DNA of 64,000 nt from assembly GCF_964204645.1 (NCBI RefSeq), contig NC_134036.1, positions 8,976,704-9,040,703 of the forward strand, in the 5' to 3' direction. Source of the DNA: Tubulanus polymorphus. Taxonomy: Eukaryota > Nemertea > Palaeonemertea > Tubulaniformes > Tubulanidae. A program made the translations under genes and the position numbers. The notes under the pieces are model-generated. The model did no database searches. It was not told the DNA's origin and saw only the letters and a program-made list of their open reading frames with translations. This document shows positions 18,038 to 30,353 of this stretch, piece after piece (position 1 is the first letter of the stretch; each line of letters begins with the position of its first letter).

Positions 18038-19828
18038 GACAATTAGGATATAGTCGTTGAAATAAACTGCTATCTCGAAGTTTCATTTTCGGACTTTTTA
18101 TTATCATTGTGGGATTCTCTCCCCATCGCGTCAACACGGATATAGTGTTCTACCAATCGTAATAATAATAATAAATATAGCTGCAAGCAGCGATAACGGG
18201 TTTCTGCCTTTCTGGATAGAATGTCGTTCAGGGATGCGAGCCAAGATTTCACACGAAATCCGTTCGTCACATTTCGTTTTTTGAAAGAGTGCCACCTAGG
18301 GTCAACTCACAGCATGGATATGTTGACCCACATGTGCTACTACGCGCATGTGCTACTACGCGCAAAGTACTAATGTGCCAGGTTTTGGGGGAAATAACAC
18401 CGAGAAGAACGAAGCTACGGTGTTTTTACCATTCGCTAGTGACAGTTTAAGCGCATATTCGGTTATTATTGGTTCCGGAAAAAGTCATTGGCCTAAAGGG
18501 TAAACTATGCAGGAAGGAAGGCCTTATAGTGTTACTATTAGTAGAGGAGTGACTAACAAGTCAGTCAGACAAGTCATCCGATCAGATGGGGACTTCATTT
18601 CACATATGAAATTGACGTCCAATAACCATTATAAAAACATAATCACGAACGGTACATCACTCCCCATTACTGACTGTCTGTCACTGACCTCTGGCTTGCT
18701 ATCATTCTTTATCGGTGCAGTTGGTAGGTATTTTCAACTGACTTTGTTCTTCTATGACATTACCATCGCCGCTGCGTCACGATGTGATGTACATGTACAA
18801 GGGACCTCCAATGTGTAATGTATGTGATGTATAAACTGACTTTAGACCGTTTAATATCACCGATAACAAGGTATCACCGTCGCTGACATTTTCAGACGCT
18901 AACTAGTATGACCCGCCTTTTGGACCGGAACAATTCAATTCATTTAAGAAAGCGCGTACCGGTACAATAAATAAATAAACTGCTGTTGATTTTTCGAAGT
19001 ATTGATATCCACGAACAAAACTATACTATTATAGAAATTTATTATTAAGTCTCTCATTGGTTCGGTAGGCCTAATCTATAAGCGTGATTGTGAACCGTTT
19101 TAAAGGATAATTAGGGTTTTCTAATTCTTCACAGAAATTGAGATTCGCGTGATTATTATTATTTTTTTTCACTCCTTTTCACACCCCTTTTCCACTCAGT
19201 TTTTGTTAAAAGTGCAAAGGCTTCCTTACCTTACCGCTGTTGCCGATACAATCACTGTCGAGCCGTAAACATCGAAAATTTGGCCTCGTTCAATTAGTAG
19301 CCATGTTGTGTTTTCTTCCGACATTTCTCTCTTCTTTTTGTGGAAGAGATATCGAATTATTCCCTCTCTTCTCCACAATCAATTTCTAAGTCAATTCTAT
19401 GAATTTATTGCTCAGCGGGTCCGAGTCAAAGAGTTTACGAGCCCGGTGGTCGCGAGTCCAACAGGTTAACGGGCATTTGTTTGTTACCTCTTTTATATTA
19501 TTGATTTCTTGTTATTCCGGTTATTTCATTTAAGTATATTGCTGATCAGTTCATGTAAACAAAAGCGTCAATAAATTTTGAATTGATCAAGTTTAAATCA
19601 AGGTCGTTGGCCTATTAAATAGTAGCCAATACCATTTTGAGTACGAAGTTGTTACCCGTACGTGACTGAACGGTGATATCCACAGGTTAACCGTACGTGG
19701 GTTCCCTTCAAACGCCGTGCGTGAGTTCTTATAATCTGCAAACGCGCATGCGTGAAAGAATAGAGTTTGGGTAAGGTGAGGCTAGGCTATTGGTAAATCA
19801 AATTTCAAGCACCCTGCAGTTACGTTAT

Positions 19829-19900
19829 GTGGCATAGTGGGTAAATCACTGGACTACTACTGGATTTTTTTTTTGTTTGGTTTCGAATCCCAATATTGCC
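19829..19900 (+). repeat. tRNA-like SINE fragment
   Basis: GTGGCATAGTGGGTAA resembles a polymerase III A box. GGTTTCGAATCCC, 50 bp downstream, resembles a B box with one extra T. The intervening region does not fold as a tRNA, so this is a tRNA-derived SINE head rather than a tRNA gene. Confidence 0.4.
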
Positions 19901-19919
19901 AGTCTGAGCGTCAACGTCC

Positions 19920-21550
19920 TCACATACGGCTAACCTGTAGAAATCACCGTACAGTCATGTACAGGTAACAACTGCGTTTTAAGTATTAAGTGAGTTAGAT
20001 AAGCCTACCATGCCTATGTACTACAAACAGAACTTTTTGCCTCTCGTCGGCCCTACAGTGATGTTACTATAACTGGTGCCATTATAACATGGATAGGATT
20101 TGGTCAGGACTAGCCTAAAGTCTAATTCAGTCTATTCACTAATTCACTCGATATGCCTATTTTTAAGCCTATTATTACAATACAGTGAAGTATTCACACG
20201 CAGAAAGGCTAATTGAACCATGCAATTAAATTTACTCAGGCCTTCTCGGACCTGCTGACATTAATAGTCAAACCTAGATCAAAAACGTACATGTGGTCAC
20301 GGCTTGTATACCAGAAATCATTGTAGGCCTGTACAATTTGCTTTACGTAGGTTTGGTATACCGATTTCTCCAATCTTGACTGATAAGTGTACGGTACAGC
20401 TGCATGCATTATACAATTGTACCAATGGGAATAGGGCCAATTGATTGGGCTTATTATTTCATGCTTTAGAATACTGAAATAAGCCTAACCTTCATTCAAA
20501 TATCCAACATCGGTTAGTTTCGAAAGTTTGATTATGGTATACATGTACTGTAGGTTTTCATGTTGTACGAATATTTTGCAGTTCAAATGGGTATGATGCT
20601 GATTCCAATGTAGAATAAACACATGAAGTTTAATTGTCGAGGACAGTCAACACCAAGATATCTCTCTTCGACCGATCAACTCAAGCAAAGTGATTCAACA
20701 CGATCGACATAACACTGGAATAGGTTTGCAGTGACAAACAGTTCATTTCATTTAGACCTATGTACTTTTTAGCGAATTTGGATTTGATTGTAATTGAAAC
20801 TCTGGAACTGTTAACAAGAGACAAGTAAGACAAGTTGAAAAAAACACAAGTTTTGCATGATTCTCATATTCAAATTTAATTCGAATTCAAATTTTTTTCA
20901 TTACATCATATTTACAAAGCATATCATTGGTTCATACAAAATTAGGATAAAACAAATGTTATTATATAATTTTCAAAAAGGCAATGAATTTCTATAACTA
21001 AATGAACATTATCTTTTCCATAACTCAGATCAAGAGTGACTCTCCCGTTTTTTATGAAACACACGCAACTAGTGGAATAGGTTTGATTTACACACATGTT
21101 ACAGGTATAAATTGTTTATCACTTTAGAATTTGTTATCCATAGAAGCCAAACATCAGCCGGAAACCCAGACCAAATCAATTCATGATTTATTGATTGAAT
21201 CTACACTACAATATATGTATTTATTCAAATATTTCAATAAAAAGATTAACTTCTTAAATCTATTCCAAATCATAGTACGTTCTTATCTGTAAATTCACTC
21301 AATCTATCGACTCAGCAGGTACTTAAGATGAGTTCTTAATAGGACAGATCCATTTTAAGCATGTTGATAATACAGTATCATGATGTTTGAATGCCAAAAT
21401 AAATGTCTGGTCGAATAAATTCATATTTGTAGATTGTTTGTCCACGTATGACGTTTGCGCAGTGGTTGCATATTAGGTTCGAATCTGTCAATGCATTTTA
21501 TTCTATGTATCGGTATTTCAATTTACTACAACTCCCATCATTCTGAATGG
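19920..21550. other. No gene recognised
   Basis: Non-coding filler of the putative 3.4-kb element, with several copies of the TAGGCCT-type octamer common in this genome. No ORF with a recognisable motif and no splice-flanked exon was seen. Confidence 0.45.
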
Positions 21551-21959
21551 CTTTGCAAAAAACCCGTTATCGCTGCATAGCAGCTATATTTTGAGAAAGG
21601 CTATTTTACCAGTCTTTGTGAGCTTTGTACCTACGAGCGTAGGTTGTACCATATCTATGCATTCCGGTTTCAAAATTCAAGAAAGCCCGTTTATAAGCGC
21701 GGCGTTTGTGTTCGCGTTTGGACTTACTTGCTTGCACGGCGGACATTCTATCATCTTCCTTTAATGCAGTTTGTAAGAGTAGTGTCTCGTTTCGTGAAGC
21801 GTAAAACACATGTATTCTCAAACTGTTCCGTCGATGATTATAATTGAGTTGGATTGTGACTCTCAGTAGATGATACAGTAACGAAATTAGGTCATTTTCT
21901 AGGCATTAGGCGTTATACGTTTTCCGATTCGGCATTTTTCGTTAGGCGTTTTTCGAGTA

Positions 21960-22900
21960 CCGGTCAGAAATTGATTCAATCATGTAGATGTAAAATTGTA
22001 GAGGAAGGTGCTTAGGTTGGCGGGTTCTGTTGTGGTAGCCATTTTCTATTATTGATGTCGTAAGGGGTTACTGTGGTCTAGGCCGGATCTTCGGTCCTGG
22101 TTCTTGACATCTGACAAAGCTCCCGTATATAACTCGTACAACTTCTCAAGGTATCTATCCCTATTTATTTTCTCTTAACCAGATGTGTCCAATCTTTTTC
22201 CCTCGTGCACCCTCCCTTATATGAATAAGACTCGCTCTTTCATTTTTTGTATTATTTTTCTCTTTAGTAACATGTGCAGGCCATTTACCAAACATGTCCG
22301 CACCATATAAGGTTTGGTAAACTTGTTTATTTACATTACTACTATCTTTTGTTTATGTATGACGGGAGCATCTCCGCCGGTTGTCTGGTAATAGCAACAC
22401 TAGTCATGAACTCCAGCTTCCGTAGATTACTTGTTGCTATAGTTTAACCGCAGATAACTGAAACCTTCTAATATATTCCCTGAAAGCTTGTTATTAATTG
22501 GGAATGTCTTATTTCAACTCAAAGGTCAAAGGTAGGGGGAATACTTTTAAACAAAGATATGAAAAATAATTCTAATTTCGCTTCGCTCCCAATTAATTTA
22601 ATTTCAATATGTTTCAGATTAGAAATTAGAATTAACTCATATTTTTTTTTTTCATTTTCCTTAAACCTTTTGATTTGAAACAAGACATTCCTTATTACTC
22701 TGATAATTTCATATATTTGAATTTCAAATTTATGAATATCATATTTAAAGATATTTCGTATTTATTAAAGTTGATATTTCTAAAATTGATTTTAATAAAA
22801 AGTTTGTATAATAATTTAGGATAATCTATCAAGTGTACCAACTGGTGTAAGTTCATAGTTTGATATTGAGAAGAATAACGAAAATATTAAGTCTCATATG
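21960..22900. other. No gene recognised
   Basis: Host-like sequence that becomes AT-rich after about 22550. The AT-rich part may be diffused remains of the virus-like element D, but nothing alignable was seen before about 22905. Confidence 0.4.
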
Positions 22901-22904
22901 AAAG

Positions 22905-23398
22905 ATATTATTGAAATAAAAGAATACGCTGGATTATATAATTAGTTTGAATGGATATATTACAACTGAAGATAACTTATTGAAAGAATTAAGAGAATTT
23001 ATTGATTATAATTGTGACAGATGATTGTCCAAAAGCCTTTCAATATTAATCCGATGTAACATTCCAGCAATAGATTTTAATAAAAATATTATATATGGAA
23101 ATTTAGTTTTGAATTAATTAATTTAGAAATTCATGTTACTGAAACTGATTATTTATTGAAACTTTATTTTTAGAATGAATAATATATTTGATATATACGA
23201 AGTATCTTTTACTTGGGATGAATATATGCTGGCAGAATCAATCAAATTTGGTAGTTCATTGTGCAACAACAGGAAGCGGTAAAAGTTGGAATAATCATTT
23301 AGGAAATTTTAACAATCAAAATTAAGAATGCTGGAATAAATAATATATTTGGATTAAATGATATAAATAAAAAAATAATAATTGCGCCAAAATAATGG
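22905..23398 (+). pseudogene. Scrap D: remnants of the 144- and 462-residue genes
   Basis: 22905-23010 matches the 3' end of the 144-residue gene (compare 4500-4580). 23011-23310 matches the start of the 462-residue gene: PKAFQY, FNKDI and CATTG remnants can be followed across frames. 23312-23398 jumps to a segment near residue 370 (NNSFGLNDINKK, then APK). Divergence, many stops and an internal deletion show that it is older than the other copies. It lies on plus, opposite to the neighbouring copy B genes. Confidence 0.6.
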
Positions 23399-23679
23399 TA
23401 ATAATTAATATCATGAATTTTATTTGATTTCTTATACCAATTACGCCCAATCAAAATGAATACAATTACAAATCCAACTGTAAGATATAAATATTTATCA
23501 AATATTCTACTACCAGAAGGAGTAGAAATAACAATATTTTCAATATTATTAAAATTTTCATTATTTATTCCTTCTTTTTTAGCTTTTTTAAATTCTTGTG
23601 ATTTAATTCCTAATTGTCGAGACCATTCATTTTGTTTCTGTGATCTCAGTTTTTTCTTCACTTCTTCCACCATGTTCAT
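23398..23679 (-). pseudogene. Single-pass membrane protein (copy B)
   Basis: Homologue of 53715-54038. It has a basic N-terminus (KLRSQKQNEWSRQLGIKSQEF), then one membrane helix (YLTVGFVIVFILIG) and a WYKKSNKIHDI tail. Beyond that tail the reading frame runs on into the antisense of scrap D (to 23299), so the true C-terminus is lost at the junction near 23400. The start overlaps the end of the preceding gene, as in copy C. Confidence 0.6.
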
Positions 23680-24107
23680 TTATTATAGAAATATTTTTAC
23701 TTTCAATATTTGAAAATGTTATAACTCCAGTTGATAATAATGTCATAAATCCACCTAATTGAAATGATAAATATCCAATCCATTTATTTAATTCAGTCAT
23801 AACTAAATAATCATTTTTTAAATCAGCATATAATCTATTTTCTTCTTGAATTGACAGCATATAATTACATAATTTACTATAACCTTATACTACATTTTCT
23901 GATATCGCATCATTAATTCTAGCTGTTCTCACGGTTTCATAAATCTTAAATAATCTAATAATTTCATCTGATTTCATTGTATCTAATTCATTATAAGTTA
24001 AATTTTTACCGATAAAATTTTTACATTTTTCAGATGCTATTAATATTTCTAATTGATGTTTACAATGAAGATAATATTCATAATTATTATTTGTTGTAAC
24101 ATTATTT
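23627..24107 (-). pseudogene. 201-residue-type gene, 3' part (copy B), split by BEL/Pao
   Basis: It continues the gene begun at 30050-29941. The retrotransposon lies between them and the two flanks rejoin at TATTT exactly as in the uninterrupted copy at 53282-53296. A TAA at 23885-23887 replaces an AAA codon of copy C, so the gene had or gained a second defect. The end holds a hydrophobic segment (LGGFMTLLSTGVITF). Confidence 0.8.
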
Positions 24108-24319
24108 TGTGGCGATCGCCAGTAAATAGTTTATGTTAGTAGAAATAGGTCATCTCTGTAGTATCCCCGCCCTGCATGTCAATCATATTAGCATGAGCAT
24201 GTGCTGTCCGCGGAGTCGGAAATAAACAGTTGTATTTTGCATATCAAACGAAAAGGGTCTTCTCTCATTCTTTCTCTGCATCGAACTGATTTCTCCTGTG
24301 GAACTGCAAGACCTCCACA
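24108..24319 (+). repeat. 5' LTR of BEL/Pao element
   Basis: 212 bp, starting TGTGGCGATCGCC and ending CCTCCACA. It includes an AATAAA signal (24223 region). The primer-binding-site-like TGGTGCCGTGACC starts two bases after its end. Confidence 0.9.
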
Positions 24320-24350
24320 TTTGGTGCCGTGACCAGGATTCGCTGAGAAA

Positions 24351-26363
24351 ATGTCCGAAGACGACAGGAAACGACTTCTTCGCCTACGAGGTCCCTATCG
24401 GAGCCAGATTACGAAAACGAAAGGCAAGATAATAATCATTCTACAGAAAGAAGACATATCCGAAGCAGATTACGACTCCGTTCGAATTCACATCGATACG
24501 TACGTTCATAAAGTCGAAAAACTCATAGCGTTGGATGACAACATACTCCGTTTAACACCAGATGCTGAAATGGACGAATTCCTCACCACATCTGACGATT
24601 ACAACACAGAATTGGCGGAACAAGGACAATTGTTCAAATTAAAAATCGAGAAGAAGTTTCAATGTCGCCCCAACTCATTCAAACTCAGGATTCAAACGAT
24701 CGGTGAATCTTCCGAAATTAACTCTTATGACGTTCGATGGAAACATTTTAGACTGGTTGGAATTTTACGATACGTTCAACTCGGCCGTGGCATCCGACCA
24801 AAGTTTATCCAATGTGCAAAAATTCCAATACTTGAAGGCCCAACTCGTTGGAGAAGCGGCCCACGTGATCAATGGACTTACGCTAACCGAGGGTAATTAC
24901 GAACATGCAATGTAACTACTTAAGGACAGGTATGGTCAAAACCACATCATTATTAGTGCGTACATGCGGGCATTGTGGGAATTAGAAAAACCGTTGAATA
25001 ACTACAATTCGTTAAGAGAATTTTACGATAAATTAGAATCATACATCCGTGCGCTTAAATCTCTTAACAAACCGGAGGACAGTTACGGTGATCTTTTAGT
25101 ACCAGTTATTCAGGATAAGCTACCGATAGCTATTCTTCAACAGATTACTCGTCAACGCGGTGACAATAATTGGACTATAACAGATTTATATCACTTCTAA
25201 AGGAAATCGAGGCATTACAGGCCGGAAATGCTACTGTGATCGAATCAAATTTTTCATCCACAAGCATGTTTCTAACGCAATCTCGAAAATCTTACAAAAA
25301 ACCGAACCCCGGAAACGCTAATCAAAACCACAATTGCGTTTACTGCAAACATCCGAGCCACAGATCAAATGACTGCAGAATCATTAGCAACACCGAAAAA
25401 CGACGCGAAATAATTAAGAGAGATGGATTATGTTACAACTGTCTGGCTCACCATAAATTGAACGAATGCAGATCAAAGTTCCGCTGCCGAAAGTGTAACA
25501 TGAAACATCACACATCCATCTGCGAAAAAGGTGATTCCAGCTGTCCAGACGAGAAAAACGAATTTAACGACCGTAGCAACAGGGAGTCAAATGACACCCA
25601 TGTTAAATTAACACCCCTGGACGGACCGGTTTTACTTAAAACAGCCACTATCACCGTGGTAATCGGAGATACAGAAACAGATGTTACAGTTCTTTTTGAC
25701 GAGGGCGCTCAACGATCATTTATAACCCGACAGACAGTCGAGACTCTAAACGCCACGTGCAACTGCTCAGAAAGTGTGAACATTTCTTCCTTTGGCGGGA
25801 ATTCTGGGGTACGCAACCTCCCCGTTATCGAATTTGCGGTGAAAACAAATGAAGCCGACATAAACATCAATGCACTCGTTGTACCGACCATTTCAACGCC
25901 AATGCGAAATCATATTTCGAAACGAGTACTAGATCTACCGCATATCAGGAACCTGAAATTAGCCCCGCACGTCGAATCGAACATTCACGATATTGGTTTA
26001 CTCATTGGTGCGGACTATTATTGGTCGTTCATTGGTGACCACATAGTGCGTGGTAAAGGCCCGACTGCCATATCGTCAAAAATTGGCTACTTACTATCTG
26101 GACCTTTACCACCTAGCTGTGAAACCAAATCGTACACTGTAAACACCGCTACGATTATGAACGCGACCATCGACATTCAATCGCCCAAAGCAGAAGAGAT
26201 CGAATTGAGAAATTTTTGGGATCTCGAAACTCTCGGCATTAATGAGTCTGAGACCGACAAGGACGCCGAAATCTCGTTCTTGGATTACAAGGATAATTAT
26301 ATCAGCATCGATGAAAATGGCAGGTACGTAGCCAGCCATGGAGCTACAACCACGCCCCTTTAA
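24351..26363 (+). pseudogene. BEL/Pao gag and protease, broken
   Basis: From ATG 24351 an N-terminal helical gag region is followed by a frameshift near 24700 to the conserved gag block (FDGNILDWLEFYDTFNSAV). A TAA lies at 24913 and another shift near 25190. Then come CCHC-like knuckles (CVYCKHPSHRSNDC, CYNCLAHHKLNEC, CRKCNMKHHTSIC). The aspartic protease segment reads LFDEGAQRSFI where the family usually has D-S-G, so the catalytic triplet may be altered to D-E-G. A final frameshift near 26335 precedes the reverse transcriptase linker PWSYNHAPL. Confidence 0.85.
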
Positions 26364-27470
26364 CAACGAACAAACACGTCGCTGCAAGTAGGACACGCGC
26401 CATGGTTAAACGTTTATCATCGGAAACCCGACACCTCTACGATCGAATTCTCAAAGACCAACTCGCGCGTGGATTCATCGAGAAAATAAACGACACGAGC
26501 GATAGTGGACATTATCTTCCCCACCATGGGGTACGGAAAGATTCGTCTACTACCCCGTTACGCATAGTGTTCGATTGCAGCTGCAAAATAGGTGACGCGT
26601 GTAGTCTAAACGATTGTTTGCAGAAAGGACCTTCTCTTATCAACGACCTTGCCGCTATCCTCATCAGATTCCGTATTCACAAAATTGGCATATCATCGGA
26701 TATAGAGAAAGCCTTCTTACAGATTGGACTAAATGAACAGGATCGCGACTACACAAAGTTTTTCTGGATTAGCGACCCGGCAATCCCAAACAGTGAGTTC
26801 GAAGTCTATCGGTTCAAAGTTTTTCTCTTCGGAGCCGTAAGCTCACCGTTCATTCTCAATGCTACTATTAAAAAACATTTGATGAACTATGATTCGGATA
26901 CATCTCGTGCTCTGGAAAGAGACATATACGTCGACGATATCATCACGGGTGTAAACTCGGAGACCGAAGCGTTAGACTTCTACAACGAAGCTAACCGGAT
27001 AAATAACGCGGCAGGACTAGTCCTGAGATCTGGGTCTTCGAATAGCGTATCAGTGATGCAATCAGTAACTAAAAACAATATACACGAAACTGATCCATCG
27101 ACCAAAGTATTAGGACTTATTTGGAACGCTAAGGATGACGTAATTAGTTTTCAATCGAAGTTAACCGCGCCGGATACGACCTACACGAAACGAGAAATCC
27201 TTAGCAAAATAGCTAATACATACGATCCACTCGGATTCCTAGCGCCTGTCGTAATTACGGCGAAGATTTTCGTACAGGATCTTTGGCGACAAAAATACGC
27301 TTTGGATGAACCAATACGCGACGACATGTTAAAAACATGGTTCCGCATTCAAAACGAATTGAAAGAGGTCCACGGGTTTGGTGACGCGAGTCAATCAGCC
27401 TATGGAGCAGTCATCTACATACGCCGAGAATCGTACTGCCTTTGTGATGTCTAAAACTCGAGTCGCGCCG
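26330..27470 (+). pseudogene. BEL/Pao reverse transcriptase and start of RNase H
   Basis: Long frame with LRIVFDCSCK, SDIEKAFLQIGLNEQDRDYTKF, FKVFLFGAVSSPFILNATI and the catalytic YVDDIITG. RNase H begins with VHGFGDASQSAYGAV near 27370 and the frame breaks near 27425. The linker between reverse transcriptase and RNase H looks shorter than usual, suggesting a small deletion. Confidence 0.9.
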
Positions 27471-29545
27471 GTCAAAGAACTAACGATGCCGAAATTAGAA
27501 TTACTGGCTTCAGTTACAGCGGCCAGATTGATTAAATTCGTGACAGACACAATGAACGACGCCGTCAACGTAGTGAAAACAGTCCTTTGGTCTGATAGTC
27601 AGATCGTGCTATCGTGGGTAAACAGCGATACAAAATTACCCGTATTCGTATCAAATCGAATCTCGAACGTGAAATCGATGGGCATCGACGAATTTAGATA
27701 CTGCCCCAGCAAAAGCAACCCTGCTGACCTACTGTCACGAGGGTTATCTACAAACGACTTGCGTAATTCTCAACTGTGGTGGCACGGCCCACAGTGGTTG
27801 TGTCAGGGTGACTGGCCCATATCCGAGACACCGAATACCGAAGTCTTTAGCGTAGAAGCAGAACCGGTGAAATGCGCGCCTGAAAGACCAATTGCGATGG
27901 TCACGGGTATAGGAAATATCATAGACGTGGACAAGTACAGTTCACTTACGAGATTATACCGGATTACCGCTCTTGTTTTGCGATTCGTTAACAACCTCAG
28001 GTCCCCGAAGGACAAACGCAAATTGGAACCGTTGTCAGCGAATGAAATTAAGAGCAGCGAAATTCATTCGATTACCTATGTTCAATCGAAATCATTTTCT
28101 AACGAATATGATCAGTTACGGGCTGACAACGAGCGAAAAGGCCAACTGGTGAGACAGTTACGTCTATTTATCGATGGAAAAGGCTTGGTAAGGTGTGGCG
28201 GTCGACTCCACAATGCACCGATTAGCGAAAGCGCGAAATTTCCAATTCTGTTGCCAAAATTACACCATTATACGCTTTTGATTGTACGATACAATCACAA
28301 TCGAATGAAACACGCTGGTATACAGTCTACCGTTACTACTCTAGGCCAAAGATATTGGATACCACAAATCCGCTGTGTTGTGAAATCGGTACTGCGAAAG
28401 TGTGTCACGTGCCGACTGGCCAGCTGCCACCCGTATAAGGCACCTATCGTACCGCCCCTTCCAGTTTCGCGCGTTAGGGAGGGACCCGCATTTACCGTGA
28501 CGGGTGTTGATTACACCGGCGAACTTTACGTCAGGACAAACGGAAACCAAACCGCTGAAACCAAACGATACGTTTGTTTATTTACGTGTGCAACTTCTCG
28601 TGCAGTTCACCTTGAGCTCGTGAAGGACAACACCGCAGCATCATTTCTACTCGCCTTTAGGCGCTTTGCCGCTCGCCGATCATTGCCGCACTACATGATG
28701 AGCGACAATGCCTCAAACTTCCAGGCGACATCAGTCGAAATACGAAAGATCGAAGAATCTCCGATGGTCAGAGCGTATCTCTCCAACAACCTCGTTCAAT
28801 GGGATTTCATCACCAAACGCGCCCCCTGGTTCGGTGGTTATTGGGAGAGACTGATAGGCATAGTAAAACTCAGTTTAAGAAAGACATTACGTAGATCTTT
28901 CGTCACCGATGACGAATTAAGAACACTATTAACCGAAGTCGAAGCGATGGTAAACGACCGATTGTGACTTACGTATACAGCGACCTAAACGAACCGACGC
29001 CCCTCACGTCATCACACCTGCTAACTGGACGCCTCATCACTTCACTACCGCACGAAGATTACGATATCGATGAGCTGAAAGATCCGACCTATGGACTTAA
29101 TAAATCTTTCATTCAGAAACGCGCACTTCACCTTTCCAATATCATCGAAAGTTTCCGCACGCGTTGGTGTGAAGAATATCTAACATCTCTAAAAGAACGT
29201 TACAAACATGGAGGCAAATGCGAAAACGAAATTAAGACGGGGACGTTGTCTTAGTCCACAACGAGAACAAACGCGTTAATTGGTCACTTGCCGTGGTAGA
29301 AAAACTGCTACCAAGTAATGACGGACTAGTACGATCAGCTTGCATAAAAACAGCAAACGGTCACAGTAGTAGACCAATAACTAAACTGTATCCGCTTGAA
29401 ATCAACTGTGGCGATACTGTAATTAGCGAATCGAAATCATTGATAGACAACACATGTACCTCGACCACATATCGGCCATCGAGGCGAGCAGCCGTTAGAG
29501 CTAAGGAAGTAATCGGAAGCTGGACGAAAATTCTGAAAACATAAT
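27430..29545 (+). pseudogene. BEL/Pao RNase H end, integrase and C-terminal domain
   Basis: The RNase H end (KLELLASVTAARL, LWSDSQIVLSWV) is followed by the integrase HHCC zinc domain (HHYTLLIVRYNHNRMKHAGI, CVTCRLASCH). The DDE core has GVDYTG, MMSDNASNFQ and WERLIGIVK. A TGA at 28965 interrupts the frame before LTYVYSDLNEPTPLTSSHLL. The last domain continues with one more frameshift near 29255 and ends at TAA 29542. Confidence 0.9.
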
Positions 29546-29729
29546 TGCATTTATCCCTTACCTTATAGTTCACATTTATATAGTTAGTTAGGATTATAAT
29601 TAATTTCGTAAAACCATTCATCAATAACACAACGCAATGTAATTAAAATCAATACTTTCTTTATGAATTTGCAACATAGGCTACGTGTACTGTACTTATA
29701 TTAATTAGAATTTTTCTCGCCGCCCGGAG

Positions 29730-29935
29730 TGTGGCGATCGCCAGTAAATAGTTAGTAGAAATGGGTCATCTCTGTAGTATCCCCGCCCTGCATGTCAATC
29801 ATATTAGCATGAGCATGTGCTGTCCGCGGAGTCGGACATAAACAGTTGTATTTTGCATATCAAACGAAAAGGGTCTTCTCTCATTCTTTCTCTGCATCGA
29901 ACTGATTTCTCCTGTGGAACTGCAAGACCTCCACA
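29730..29935 (+). repeat. 3' LTR of BEL/Pao element
   Basis: 206 bp, near-identical to the 5' LTR. It lacks a 6-bp TTTATG stretch present at 24134-24140 and has two base changes. The purine-rich CCCGGAG just before it may be the polypurine tract. Confidence 0.9.
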
Positions 29936-29940
29936 TATTT

Positions 29941-30050
29941 AAAGCACCATCATCTGGAGTTAATTTTGTTTCTGTTATTCCTAAATCATCTAAAGTTTTT
30001 TCAATTGGAACATCACCATTTTTAGATTTTATTTTCTTTTCACCCCCCAT
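29941..30050 (-). pseudogene. 201-residue-type gene, 5' part (copy B)
   Basis: From ATG 30050 it encodes KKIKSKNGDVPIEKTLDDLG and on to TPDDGAL, then is cut by the BEL/Pao insertion. The upstream start signal is TTATTTGTTATATAAATG. The rest is at 23627-24107. Confidence 0.85.
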
Positions 30051-30055
30051 TTATA

Positions 30056-30353
30056 TAACAAATAAATTAGTTGTGTTGTTGCAACTAGAATTCAACTAGA
30101 ATGTAACTAGAATTCAACTAGATTAACAAGCTAGTTGAAATATTGTTGTTTTTATTCATTTCTTGTTGAATCTAGTTGATTTTTGTTCCAACTACCAATA
30201 ACTAGAATTCAACTAGAATGTAACTAAAAATATACTAGATTAACAAGCTAGTTAAAATATTGTTAAATCTAGTTGATTTTGTTCCAACCACTAATAACTA
30301 GAATTCAACTAGAATGTAACTAAAAATATACTAGATTAACAAGCTAGTTGAAT
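30056..30353. repeat. CTAGTTGAATTC-type iteron block (copy B)
   Basis: About 300 bp made of direct and inverted copies of CAACTAGATTAACAAGCTAG and AACTAGAATTCAACTAGAAT. The block begins directly after the ATPase stop codon and ends before the start of the 201-residue-type gene. The same block occurs at 52882-53160 in copy C. Confidence 0.9.

Larger units (their letters stand above)
16900..18170. other. Non-coding, inverted repeats only
   Basis: No coding exon could be supported. It contains the outer inverted-repeat arm (17417-17480), a hairpin (17510-17551) and a perfect palindrome (18002-18037), described separately. The rest is AT-rich and featureless. Confidence 0.5.
18174..21594. mobile_element. 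Putative 3.4-kb non-autonomous DNA element
   Basis: The ends form an inverted repeat of about 31 bp: AAATATAGCTGCAAGCAGCG followed by ATAACGGGTTT at 18174, and the reverse complement with two changes plus one extra base at 21556-21594. No transposase was found inside, and the short ORFs (for example 18507-18818) have no motif. The target duplication could not be defined because the left flank is an AAT microsatellite. Confidence 0.5.
24108..29935 (+). mobile_element. BEL/Pao LTR retrotransposon, 5.8 kb
   Basis: LTRs lie at 24108-24319 and 29730-29935, both TG..CA. The 5-bp target duplication TATTT lies at 24103-24107 and 29936-29940. Gag with zinc knuckles, an aspartic protease, reverse transcriptase, RNase H and integrase occur in the usual order. 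The element is inserted in the 201-residue-type gene of copy B. The two LTRs differ by only two substitutions and one 6-bp indel, yet the coding part has several frameshifts and stops. Confidence 0.95.

Noticed and set aside
18507-18818. 103-codon ORF inside the putative 3.4-kb element
   Set aside because: No domain, no splice sites and no similarity to any transposase; length is within chance expectation.
19829-19900. A functional tRNA gene
   Set aside because: A- and B-box-like parts exist, but arms do not pair, there is a T-run where the anticodon region should be, and the B box has an insertion.
21606-21847. Overlapping 67-71-codon ORFs on both strands
   Set aside because: No motif, no start context and no splice sites; typical of random sequence.
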